Below, in pieces: positions 1 to 5,830 of a stretch of 5,964 bases of DNA (position 1 is its first letter; each line of letters opens with the position of its first letter). The DNA lies in contig PBWL01000008.1 of the NCBI GenBank assembly GCA_002727235.1, positions 1 through 5,964 of the forward strand, written 5' to 3'. Both the position numbers and the translations under genes were made by a program. Origin of the DNA: Acidimicrobiaceae bacterium. GTDB taxonomy: Bacteria; Actinomycetota; Acidimicrobiia; Acidimicrobiales; Ilumatobacteraceae. The notes beneath the pieces are model-generated. The model was not told the origin of the DNA. It searched no databases and saw nothing but the letters and a program-made list of their open reading frames with translations.

Positions 1-1
1 C

Positions 2-328
2 TTTGACCCCGATACGGCTCGGCCAGTGCTCGGCAATGGGGGAGGAGGAGTCTCAGGTCCGGCGATTCATCCGATTGCGGTGAGAGCGGTAGCTGACGTG
101 AGAGTTGCTCTGCCTGACGTACCAATTGTCGGAGTCGGTGGGGTGGTGAACGGTTGGGGTGCAGCCGAGCTCATGCTCGCTGGCGCTCAAGCGGTGCAGG
201 TAGGCACCGCAACGTTTGCGAATCCGGCTGCGATCATCGACATTCAAGACCAACTACTTGCCTATGCGTCGTCTCGTGGGCTGCATTCGGTCTCTGAATT
301 CACATCTGCTGGAATCGCACCTCTCTGA
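2..328 (+). CDS. pyrD: Dihydroorotate dehydrogenase, class 1 (PyrDB-like), C-terminal part
   Basis: Partial gene: the last 108 residues are present and the start lies left of the window. The enzyme oxidises dihydroorotate to orotate in pyrimidine synthesis, using FMN in the cytoplasm. What is visible is the C-terminal half of a TIM barrel: GGGVSGPAIHPIAVR near the left end, then PIVGVGGVVNGWGAAELMLAGAQAVQVGTATFANP. The GVGG and VGTA loops are the FMN-phosphate-binding turns of the family, and the SGPAIxPIA and GTAxFxxP wording matches class 1B catalytic subunits (PyrDB), which usually work with the iron-sulfur/FAD subunit PyrK. That partner would have to lie outside the window. The frame closes at TGA 326-328. 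It is followed by mihF after 45 bases; in Mycobacterium pyrF occupies this place, so pyrF is absent here or lies elsewhere. The family call is firm, the 1B subclass less so. Confidence 0.9.
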   Translation, partial: FDPDTARPVLGNGGGGVSGPAIHPIAVRAVADVRVALPDVPIVGVGGVVNGWGAAELMLAGAQAVQVGTATFANPAAIIDIQDQLLAYASSRGLHSVSEFTSAGIAPL

Positions 329-361
329 TCACTGAGTCGTCGCCATTGCGGTCATCGACGG

Positions 362-373
362 TAAATTCGAGAT
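362..373 (+). promoter_or_regulatory. Putative leaderless promoter of mihF (-10 element TAAATT)
   Basis: TAAATT at 362-367 fits the actinobacterial -10 consensus TANNNT and ends 6 bases before the mihF ATG. If transcription began at the A of the ATG, the hexamer would span -12 to -7, the usual position. No Shine-Dalgarno-like purine run precedes the ATG, which fits a leaderless mRNA. No good -35 was found at 16-18 bases spacing. This is inference from geometry only. Confidence 0.45.
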
Positions 374-685
374 ATGGCTTCTCCACCGCGCCTCACCGAC
401 GAGCAGCGTTCCGCCGCTCTCGCAAAGGCCGCGGAGGCTCGCACTGCTCGAGCTGCGGTGAAGGCCCGCCTCAAGAATCACTCGATGACACTTAACGACG
501 TATTGGCGAGCGACGATCCTCTTATCGGGGGCATCAAAGTGCTTTCGGTTCTTGAGTCGCTGCCAAAAGTAGGAAAAGTAAAGGCTCGCCGGCTTATGGA
601 TGACATCGGCATTGCGCACAATCGCAAGATTCAGGGTCTTGGTTCGCAACAACGTGCAGCGTTGCTCGAGGAACTCGGTGTCTGA
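374..685 (+). CDS. mihF: Integration host factor, actinobacterial type (mIHF)
   Basis: Codes for 103 residues, close to the roughly 105 of the mycobacterial protein. mIHF is a nucleoid-associated DNA-binding protein, unrelated in sequence to the IhfA/IhfB dimer of E. coli, and was first known as the host factor for mycobacteriophage L5 integration. The family features are visible: an N-terminal PPRLTDEQRSAALAKAAEAR helix (4-23), a basic linker, and the conserved core LPKVGKVKARRLMDDIGI (63-80), which forms the helix-two-turn-helix DNA-binding segment. A closing GLGSQQRAALLEELG (88-102) follows. The ATG at 374 places the N-terminus as in mycobacterial homologues. The stop TGA (683-685) lies inside the start of gmk, giving an 8-base overlap and probably coupled translation. 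The start has no Shine-Dalgarno sequence but a TANNNT hexamer just upstream. No defects seen. Confidence 0.95.
   Translation: MASPPRLTDEQRSAALAKAAEARTARAAVKARLKNHSMTLNDVLASDDPLIGGIKVLSVLESLPKVGKVKARRLMDDIGIAHNRKIQGLGSQQRAALLEELGV
668..672 (+). promoter_or_regulatory. Ribosome binding site GAGGA of gmk
   Basis: GAGGA lies 5 bases before GTG 678, inside the 3' end of mihF. It decides the gmk start: the in-frame ATG at 600 has no comparable site and would add 26 residues that overlap mihF and do not resemble the guanylate kinase N-terminus. Confidence 0.75.
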
Positions 686-1244
686 GCACTACAACCCACT
701 CATCATTGTGGTGTCGGGCCCTGGCGGGGTTGGAAAAGGCACGATCGTAAATCGACTCGTGGCATGTGACCCGCAACTGTGGTTGAGTCGTTCGTGGACT
801 ACTCGAGATCGGCGCGATGGCGAGTCACCGGATGCGTATGTGTTCTGTTCAGCGAAGGAGTTTGAAGAACGGATCCAATCGAATGGGTTTCTCGAGTGGA
901 CAGAATTTCTAGGCAACTATTACGGCACTCCCGCACCTGACAATTCGGCCATTGAGGGCCGAGATGTTGTACTCGAAATCGAACTCGATGGTGCCCGACA
1001 GGTGAAACAGCAGTACCCCGAAGCCATTTTGATCTTCCTGCTCCCACCCTCACGTGAGGAACAGGAGCGGCGTTTACGTGGGCGTGGTGATGCAAATGAC
1101 AAAATCTTCGCCCGACTAAAGAAAGCTGAAGCTGAAGAGCCTGTGGGGCGGGCGATTGCTGACCATGTGCTGACAAATGATGATCTCGAACAGACGGTTG
1201 ATGACATGCTCGCAGTGATTGTGAACGAACGCTCACGCCGATAA
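678..1244 (+). CDS. gmk: Guanylate kinase
   Basis: Transfers phosphate from ATP to GMP, giving GDP for RNA, DNA and (p)ppGpp precursors; cytoplasmic. With the GTG start at 678 the protein has 188 residues, somewhat shorter than the 207 of E. coli. The P-loop GPGGVGKGT is at 14-22. The GMP-binding part follows: SRSWTTR (37-43), then GFLEWTEFLGNYYGTP (70-85), which matches the family's LEWAEVFGNYYGTP. The LEIELDGARQVK strand (99-110) stands where most relatives have LEIDxQGAxQV. The lid and adenine side are in IFLLPPSREEQERRLRGRG, with basic residues for ATP, and the closing VLTNDDLEQTVDDM matches VVNDDLxxAV. The start overlaps the last 8 bases of mihF behind a GAGGA ribosome binding site, so translation is likely coupled. 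Pairing of gmk with rpoZ is conserved in many bacteria. Oddities are Trp40 in the SxTTR loop and two conservative swaps in the LEID strand. Confidence 0.95.
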   Translation: MSEHYNPLIIVVSGPGGVGKGTIVNRLVACDPQLWLSRSWTTRDRRDGESPDAYVFCSAKEFEERIQSNGFLEWTEFLGNYYGTPAPDNSAIEGRDVVLEIELDGARQVKQQYPEAILIFLLPPSREEQERRLRGRGDANDKIFARLKKAEAEEPVGRAIADHVLTNDDLEQTVDDMLAVIVNERSRR

Positions 1245-1250
1245 CCCCGA

Positions 1251-1263
1251 TACACTCTCCAAC
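1251..1263 (+). promoter_or_regulatory. Putative leaderless promoter of rpoZ (-10 element TACACT)
   Basis: TACACT at 1251-1256 matches TANNNT, and four of six bases of TATAAT. It ends 7 bases before GTG 1264, so a transcript starting at 1263-1264 would be leaderless or nearly so. The 19-base gmk-rpoZ gap has no Shine-Dalgarno sequence. A TTGTGA at 1219-1224 is too far away (26 bases) to act as a usual -35. Confidence 0.45.
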
Positions 1264-1578
1264 GTGTCACAGTCGAATGAAACCATGGTGAATCCGCCGA
1301 TTGAGGGGCTTCTCGATCGTATCGACTCAAAGTTTGGCCTTGTTACCCTCGCGGCTCGTCGCGCGCGAGACATTAACTCATACTTCAATCAACTGGGTGG
1401 TGGTCTCGGGCACATGATTCCGCCCCAGGTCTCCTCGACTGCCCGCAAGCCGTTGAGTGTCGCATTTGAAGAAATCACGGCCGACAAGATTCTTTGGGGC
1501 GAACCAGTCGAAGAGGTCGAAGAAGTCGACCTTCCTGTCGGCGAAGGCTTCGATGCCGACGCCGAAGCAGATTCCTGA
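1264..1578 (+). CDS. rpoZ: DNA-directed RNA polymerase omega subunit
   Basis: Small subunit that helps fold and hold the beta' subunit in RNA polymerase. With GTG 1264 it has 104 residues. The family core is visible: PPIEGLLDRIDSKFGLVTLA (11-30), then ARRARDINSYFNQLGGGLG (31-49), a proline-containing turn MIPPQVSS, and KPLSVAFEEITADKI (62-76). The long loop between the two conserved blocks is the actinobacterial form. After residue 78 comes a strongly acidic tail, WGEPVEEVEEVDLPVGEG and on, partly coded by a short tandem repeat. ATG 1285 would remove the first seven residues (MSQSNET) and leave the core intact. GTG 1264 is preferred because a TANNNT hexamer sits just upstream in leaderless geometry, while ATG 1285 has no clear ribosome binding site. 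The gene lies 19 bases after gmk and 10 bases before coaBC. Confidence 0.93.
   Translation: MSQSNETMVNPPIEGLLDRIDSKFGLVTLAARRARDINSYFNQLGGGLGHMIPPQVSSTARKPLSVAFEEITADKILWGEPVEEVEEVDLPVGEGFDADAEADS
1507..1533 (+). repeat. Imperfect 9-base tandem repeat in the rpoZ acidic tail
   Basis: Three units: GTCGAAGAG (1507-1515), GTCGAAGAA (1516-1524) and the diverged GTCGACCTT (1525-1533). They code VEE-VEE-VDL in the omega C-terminal tail. The repeat is in frame, so slippage would change tail length in steps of three residues without breaking the gene. Confidence 0.6.
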
Positions 1579-1588
1579 GTGAGACGCC

Positions 1589-2812
1589 ATGCTCGAGGGC
1601 AAGCGAATAGTTCTCGGTGTGAGTGGAGGCATTGCTGCCTACAAAGCCATTGAGGTATGCCGTCGCCTCGTTGACGCGGGAGCCCACGTTTCCCCGGTGA
1701 TGACAGGTGGAGCTCAGCATTTCGTTGGGTCAACCACCTTTAGCGCCCTTGCATCAGAACCGGTTCGAACCTCGCTATGGGAAGGTACAGACCCAATTCC
1801 TCATACCACGCTCGGTCAAGGTGCTGACTTGGTACTCGTAGCACCCGCAACCGCACGAGTGCTCGCTGCGTATGCGCACGGTTTGTCAACTGACCTTCTC
1901 ACGAACATCTTGATCGCAACCCGAGCCCCAGTGGTGGTGTGCCCAGCAATGCACACAGAAATGTGGGAACACCCTGCGGTAGAAGCGAATATCGAATTGT
2001 TGCGCTCTCGAGGAGTGCATATCGTTGAGCCTGAGGCGGGACGCCTCGCTGGTGGCGATATTGGTAAGGGCCGCCTCGCAGACCCTGCAGATATCGTGTC
2101 AGCAGCCGAACGAGCCCTTGCTGACCGAGACTTGGAGGGCCTCAACGTGGTGGTGACCGCCGGTGGTACCCGTGAGCCAATTGACGCAGTTCGAGTGATT
2201 GCAAACCGGTCATCGGGCAAGCAGGGCCATGCGATCTCCGAAGAGTGTGTGCGCCGAGGTGCCAACGTCACAGTGGTTACCACGACTGAACTTCCGACAT
2301 CCCCAACAGCTGACCGAATTCAAGTTGAGACCGCCGCCGAGATGCAAATTGCTCTCGACAACGTTGCTCCCACGGCCGACATCGTCGTCATGGCCGCGGC
2401 AGTAGCTGACTTTCGGCCGAAAGATTCCGTCGACGGCAAGATCAAAAAGGCGGGCGGTGTCCCAGAGGTCATTCTTGAGCCGACACCAGATTTGCTTGAA
2501 GCAATTGGGCGAAACCGTCAGCCTCATCAAACCATCGTTGGTTTCGCAGCTGAAACCTGTGACCTCGTCACAAACGCCCGGTCAAAACTCGCTCGCAAGT
2601 GCCTCGACCTGGTTGTCGCAAACGATGTCAGCGCTGAAGGGGTGGGGTTTGCTCACGGAACAAATGCTGTCACTCTGGTTTCGGCCGACGGAGAGCGAGA
2701 CCTGACACTGCGTTCGAAAGCGGAGATTGCCGTCGGTGTTGTCAACGAAATCGTTAGGATACGAACGTCGATGCGCTCGGTAGATGTCGGTCGCGTCAGC
2801 CCCACCAACTGA
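1589..2812 (+). CDS. coaBC: Bifunctional phosphopantothenoylcysteine decarboxylase / phosphopantothenate-cysteine ligase
   Basis: Carries out two steps of coenzyme A synthesis: CoaB joins 4'-phosphopantothenate to cysteine using CTP, and the FMN-dependent CoaC domain decarboxylates the product. The protein has 407 residues, normal for the fusion. CoaC (about 1-180) shows GVSGGIAAYK (10-19) for FMN, the catalytic His72 in PHTTLGQGADLVLVAPATA, PAMHTEMW (119-126) and the substrate flap GRLAGGDIGKGRL (151-163). CoaB (about 185-395) shows VTAGGTREPID (189-199), NRSSGKQG (206-213), MAAAVADFRPK (268-278), the KIKK lysines (284-287) and GFAAET (318-323). Two residues differ from E. coli: the flap cysteine (E. 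coli Cys158) is Gly155, and PAMN reads PAMH. As I recall, the M. tuberculosis enzyme shares both, so they look lineage-typical rather than damaging. The ATG follows the rpoZ stop by 10 bases with only a weak GTGAG-type ribosome binding site. It runs in series with rpoZ. Confidence 0.96.
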   Translation: MLEGKRIVLGVSGGIAAYKAIEVCRRLVDAGAHVSPVMTGGAQHFVGSTTFSALASEPVRTSLWEGTDPIPHTTLGQGADLVLVAPATARVLAAYAHGLSTDLLTNILIATRAPVVVCPAMHTEMWEHPAVEANIELLRSRGVHIVEPEAGRLAGGDIGKGRLADPADIVSAAERALADRDLEGLNVVVTAGGTREPIDAVRVIANRSSGKQGHAISEECVRRGANVTVVTTTELPTSPTADRIQVETAAEMQIALDNVAPTADIVVMAAAVADFRPKDSVDGKIKKAGGVPEVILEPTPDLLEAIGRNRQPHQTIVGFAAETCDLVTNARSKLARKCLDLVVANDVSAEGVGFAHGTNAVTLVSADGERDLTLRSKAEIAVGVVNEIVRIRTSMRSVDVGRVSPTN

Positions 2813-2851
2813 ATTCACAGCGCCCCTGCTCGAGGGTGACGTGAGATTCGC

Positions 2852-2857
2852 TACGGT
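2852..2857 (+). promoter_or_regulatory. Weak candidate -10 element (TACGGT) upstream of metK
   Basis: This is the best TANNNT hexamer in the 93-base coaBC-metK gap, the only sizeable gap in the window. A start near 2864 would give metK a 42-base leader. A GTGACG at 2836-2841 resembles a -35 but is only 10 bases away, too close. Nothing resembling a SAM-binding riboswitch is recognisable in so short a gap. Low confidence. Confidence 0.22.
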
Positions 2858-2893
2858 TCTTGTTTGAACATAAGAATCGCTGAACCTGCAAAC

Positions 2894-2900
2894 GGAGGAG
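2894..2900 (+). promoter_or_regulatory. Ribosome binding site GGAGGAG of metK
   Basis: This is the strongest Shine-Dalgarno sequence in the window, ending 5 bases before GTG 2906. It decides the metK start, because the resulting N-terminus [18 protein letters not shown] begins just where this enzyme family normally begins. Confidence 0.85.
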
Positions 2901-2905
2901 TCGAC

Positions 2906-4093
2906 GTGGCCCGCTGGACATTTACATCAGAAAGCGTGACTGAGGGTCATCCCGACAAAGTTGCGGACCAAGTCAGCGACTCAATTCTCGATGCAATTCT
3001 TGAAGTCGACCCAGCGGGTCGAGTCGCATGTGAGACGATGGTGACCACCGGGCTGTGTGTGGTTGCAGGAGAAATGACGACCTCGGAATACGTCGAGATC
3101 CCAAAGATTGTTCGAAAGACGATTACCGATATTGGTTATGACGATGCCAATGCCGGTTTTGATGGCAACACCTGTGGCGTCATCGTTTCGATCGACGAAC
3201 AAAGTGCCGATATCGCCCAGGGTGTCGATGCATCCGAAGAAGTGCGATCATCTGGGCCCTCCGACGACGACCTTGACCTGCAAGGAGCCGGCGACCAAGG
3301 CATGATGTTCGGCTACGCGTGTGACGAGACTTCAGAGCTCATGCCCCTTCCAATCTGGACTGCGCATCGCATGGCGGAACGACTTGCTGAAGTTCGCCAC
3401 AAAGGGCAGGTTCCGTACTTGCGCCCCGATGGCAAAACACAGGTCACCTTCGAATACGAAGACGGTCGCCCGATCGGTCTCAAGAACGTCGTTATTTCCA
3501 CTCAACACCAAGATGGCATTGATCGCGACACCGTCATTCGTCCCGATCTCATTGAACAAGTGATCAACCCGGTCATTCCCGAGCAGTTCGCCGGCGACAA
3601 CTACGAGATCTTCATCAACCCGACGGGCCGGTTTGTCATCGGTGGCCCTCAGGGTGACTGTGGGCTGACGGGCCGAAAGATCATTGTCGACACGTATGGA
3701 GGCATGGGTCGCCACGGCGGCGGGGCCTTCAGCGGAAAGGACCCATCAAAGGTTGACCGGTCTGCGGCTTACGCGGCCCGCTGGGTTGCAAAACACGTTG
3801 TCGCCTCCGGTGCAGCGAGTCGCTGTGAGCTACAGGTTGCCTACGCAATTGGTGTCGCCCACCCGATGAGCATCCTCGTCGACACGTTCGGTACAGAACA
3901 GGTTGATCCAGATGCCATCGTCGCTGCAGTTCGAGAGGTGTTCGACCTTCGCCCAGGAGCAATCGTTCGTGACCTTGATCTGTTGCGGCCCGGCTATCAA
4001 CGAACCGCAGCGTACGGCCACTTTGGGCGTGAGGGCTTCTCATGGGAGACGCTGTTGCGACTCGATGAATTCAAGTCTGCCGTTGGCGTGTGA
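2906..4093 (+). CDS. metK: S-adenosylmethionine synthase (methionine adenosyltransferase)
   Basis: Makes S-adenosylmethionine from methionine and ATP in the cytoplasm, releasing phosphate and pyrophosphate; works as a homotetramer in known relatives. With GTG 2906 it has 395 residues, against 384 in E. coli. Family signatures are intact: [13 protein letters not shown] (6-18) with the catalytic His and Asp, the first signature [12 protein letters not shown] (127-138), KTQVTFEY (177-184) for ATP and methionine, [20 protein letters not shown] (247-266), and the P-loop-like second signature GGGAFSGKD (271-279) with the metal- and phosphate-binding residues. A TTG at 2864 is in frame and would add 14 residues, but nothing in them resembles the family, and the strong GGAGGAG site points to 2906. 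The gene follows coaBC by 93 bases and ends directly at the priA start codon. No defects seen. Confidence 0.97.
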   Translation: MARWTFTSESVTEGHPDKVADQVSDSILDAILEVDPAGRVACETMVTTGLCVVAGEMTTSEYVEIPKIVRKTITDIGYDDANAGFDGNTCGVIVSIDEQSADIAQGVDASEEVRSSGPSDDDLDLQGAGDQGMMFGYACDETSELMPLPIWTAHRMAERLAEVRHKGQVPYLRPDGKTQVTFEYEDGRPIGLKNVVISTQHQDGIDRDTVIRPDLIEQVINPVIPEQFAGDNYEIFINPTGRFVIGGPQGDCGLTGRKIIVDTYGGMGRHGGGAFSGKDPSKVDRSAAYAARWVAKHVVASGAASRCELQVAYAIGVAHPMSILVDTFGTEQVDPDAIVAAVREVFDLRPGAIVRDLDLLRPGYQRTAAYGHFGREGFSWETLLRLDEFKSAVGV

Positions 4094-5830
4094 GTGACTG
4101 CTCGCCCAAACATCGCCCGCGTACTATGCGATCGTTCAGGGCCTGACCGCGCGTTCGACTACCGAATACCCGACGAACTTTCGGCAGAGATCACGATCGG
4201 CTCGATCGTCCGAATTGACCTTCACGGTCGAAAGATTGGTGGCTGGGTTAAAGAGTTTGACCCGAGTGATGCGTTACCGGCTGACGAACTCCTTCCTCTG
4301 CGGCGCGTTTCTGGTTCCGGACCCGACGAATTGGTGATCGGACTCGCAGAGTGGTCGGCTCAACGATGGGCGGGTAGACGATCACAATTTTTCCGAGCGG
4401 CTTCGCCGCCCCGAGTGGTGCGGTCTATCGGAACCGCGACGTACTCAACGTTGTCGCCAGAGCCTCGGTCTCCTGCAACGACTCGGTTGCTCGCACGCAA
4501 CGGTGGAGTGTTGCGCCTTCCACCTACTTCTGATGTGCTCCCATCGCTATGGAGTTGTGTTGAACGAGGCCCAGTGCTTGTGGTGGTGCCCGGAGTTGAC
4601 GACGCCACCATCTTGAAGTCCCGAGTAGCAAGGGCTGGAGTGACGACTGCGTTACTTCCGCACGAGTGGGCGCGAGCTGCGGCCGGAGTGGATGTTGTTA
4701 TCGGAACGCGGACTGCCGTCTTCGCGAGGCTGCCCGAATTGGGTTCGATCATGGTGATTGACGAGCATGACGAGCGCCTCCAATCGGAAGCCTCTCCAAC
4801 TTGGCACGCTCGCGAGGTTGCCGCAGAGCGGGGACGTCGCAGCGGCATACCTTTGATCTTGGTGTCGGCCACGCCAACACCGGAAGCGCTGCATGAACGA
4901 GTGATTGAGGCGCCATCGAGGGAGCGAGAAATCACGGGCTGGCCAGAGATCGTGATTGCCGACCTTTCAAATGATTCCTCCGCTCCCGGTGGCCGGCTTT
5001 CGTCAACAGTGATTGAAGAACTTCGCAATCCCTCTCGTCGTGTGCTGTGCGTGGTTAACCGCAAAGGCACGTCGAAATTGTTGGCGTGTCGATCGTGTCG
5101 TGAACTGGCAACCTGTGAGCGCTGCGAATCAGTGATGTCTCAACCAGATGATGATTTGTTGTCGTGTGCGAAATGCGGATCTGAGAGACCGATGACGTGC
5201 CTCAATTGTCATGGTATGTCATTCTCAAATCTTCGTCCTGGCACCGCGCGACTCGTGAAAGAACTGGCGGCCGCAGCAGGTCGTCCGGCGCGGGTCGTCG
5301 ATGCTGACACCGAGCCCGACTGGTCGAGTGGCCCTGCGGTTGAAGTGCTTGTTGGTACCGAAGCGGTACTCCATCGCGTTACGCACGCCGACACCGTGGT
5401 CGTACTGGACATCGACAGCGAGGTGTTGGCACCGCGGTTTCGCGCGGGCGAGCAGACATTGAGCTTGCTTACTCGGGCTGCCCGCCTCGTCGGACGAAAG
5501 GCCGACGGCGGTCGACTCATCGTGCAGACGAGACAGATCGATCACCCGTTACTTGTAGCGATGTCTCGAATTGCACCCGGGGACGCCACCGAAATAGAGC
5601 GTGCCCAACGGGAACAGCTAAAGCTTCCGCCGTACGGGGCGATTGCTGTCATCGAGGGGACGGGAGCAGCAGACTTCGTGCAATCGTTACCTGACTCGGT
5701 GCGAGTCGGCGGCACGGGCGATCGTCGACAGGTGCGAGCGACTAACCCTGAGGTTCTTGGTAGGGCACTTGCTTTAGGGCAACGTCCGGCGAAGGGCCGA
5801 CTTAGGGTCGCCGTCAATCCGGGGCGTTAG
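4094..5830 (+). CDS. priA: Primosomal protein PriA (N'), actinobacterial helicase-degenerate form
   Basis: PriA recognises stalled forks and D-loops and starts reloading of the replicative helicase. The protein has 578 residues, shorter than E. coli (about 730) and M. tuberculosis (about 655). The order is kept: an N-terminal DNA 3'-end-binding domain (about 5-100, with FDYRIPDELS and GSIVRIDLHGRKIGGWV); a helicase-like part with VLVVVP (161-166), GTRTAVFARLPELGSI (204-219), HARE (238-241) and SATPTPE (258-264); a zinc region with Cys332/335, 341/344, 358/361 and 369/372; and a C-terminal part with LPPYG (511-515). The ATPase motifs are ruined. Walker A (GxTGSGKT) is replaced by LRLPPTSDVLP (140-150), DEEH reads IDEH (222-225), motif V reads GTEAVLHR, and motif VI (QVAGRAGR) reads RAARLVGR. 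Actinobacterial PriA proteins are known to lack detectable helicase motifs, so this fits. The GTG starts on the base after the metK stop with no clear ribosome binding site, suggesting coupled translation. Confidence 0.92.
   Translation: MTARPNIARVLCDRSGPDRAFDYRIPDELSAEITIGSIVRIDLHGRKIGGWVKEFDPSDALPADELLPLRRVSGSGPDELVIGLAEWSAQRWAGRRSQFFRAASPPRVVRSIGTATYSTLSPEPRSPATTRLLARNGGVLRLPPTSDVLPSLWSCVERGPVLVVVPGVDDATILKSRVARAGVTTALLPHEWARAAAGVDVVIGTRTAVFARLPELGSIMVIDEHDERLQSEASPTWHAREVAAERGRRSGIPLILVSATPTPEALHERVIEAPSREREITGWPEIVIADLSNDSSAPGGRLSSTVIEELRNPSRRVLCVVNRKGTSKLLACRSCRELATCERCESVMSQPDDDLLSCAKCGSERPMTCLNCHGMSFSNLRPGTARLVKELAAAAGRPARVVDADTEPDWSSGPAVEVLVGTEAVLHRVTHADTVVVLDIDSEVLAPRFRAGEQTLSLLTRAARLVGRKADGGRLIVQTRQIDHPLLVAMSRIAPGDATEIERAQREQLKLPPYGAIAVIEGTGAADFVQSLPDSVRVGGTGDRRQVRATNPEVLGRALALGQRPAKGRLRVAVNPGR

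Noticed and set aside
338..360. CGTCG...CGACG inverted repeat between pyrD and mihF
   Set aside because: Five-base arms with a 13-base loop and no T tract; expected by chance at this GC content.
346..367. TTGCGG as a -35 for the TAAATT element
   Set aside because: The spacing is 10 bases, too short for a sigma-70-type promoter. The -10 element is considered without a -35.
600..677. Longer gmk reading from ATG 600
   Set aside because: The 26 extra residues overlap mihF in another frame and do not resemble the family. GTG 678 has a well-placed GAGGA site and gives a normal N-terminus.
2815..2844. CCCT/AGGG and TCAC/GTGA pairings between coaBC and metK
   Set aside because: Short competing stems without a T run. 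Neither a terminator nor a SAM-riboswitch-like fold can be supported in this 93-base gap.
4360..5070. 236-codon open frame on the - strand inside priA
   Set aside because: Antisense to a well-supported gene, rich in Ser, Thr and Arg as expected of a shadow frame, with no recognisable motif.
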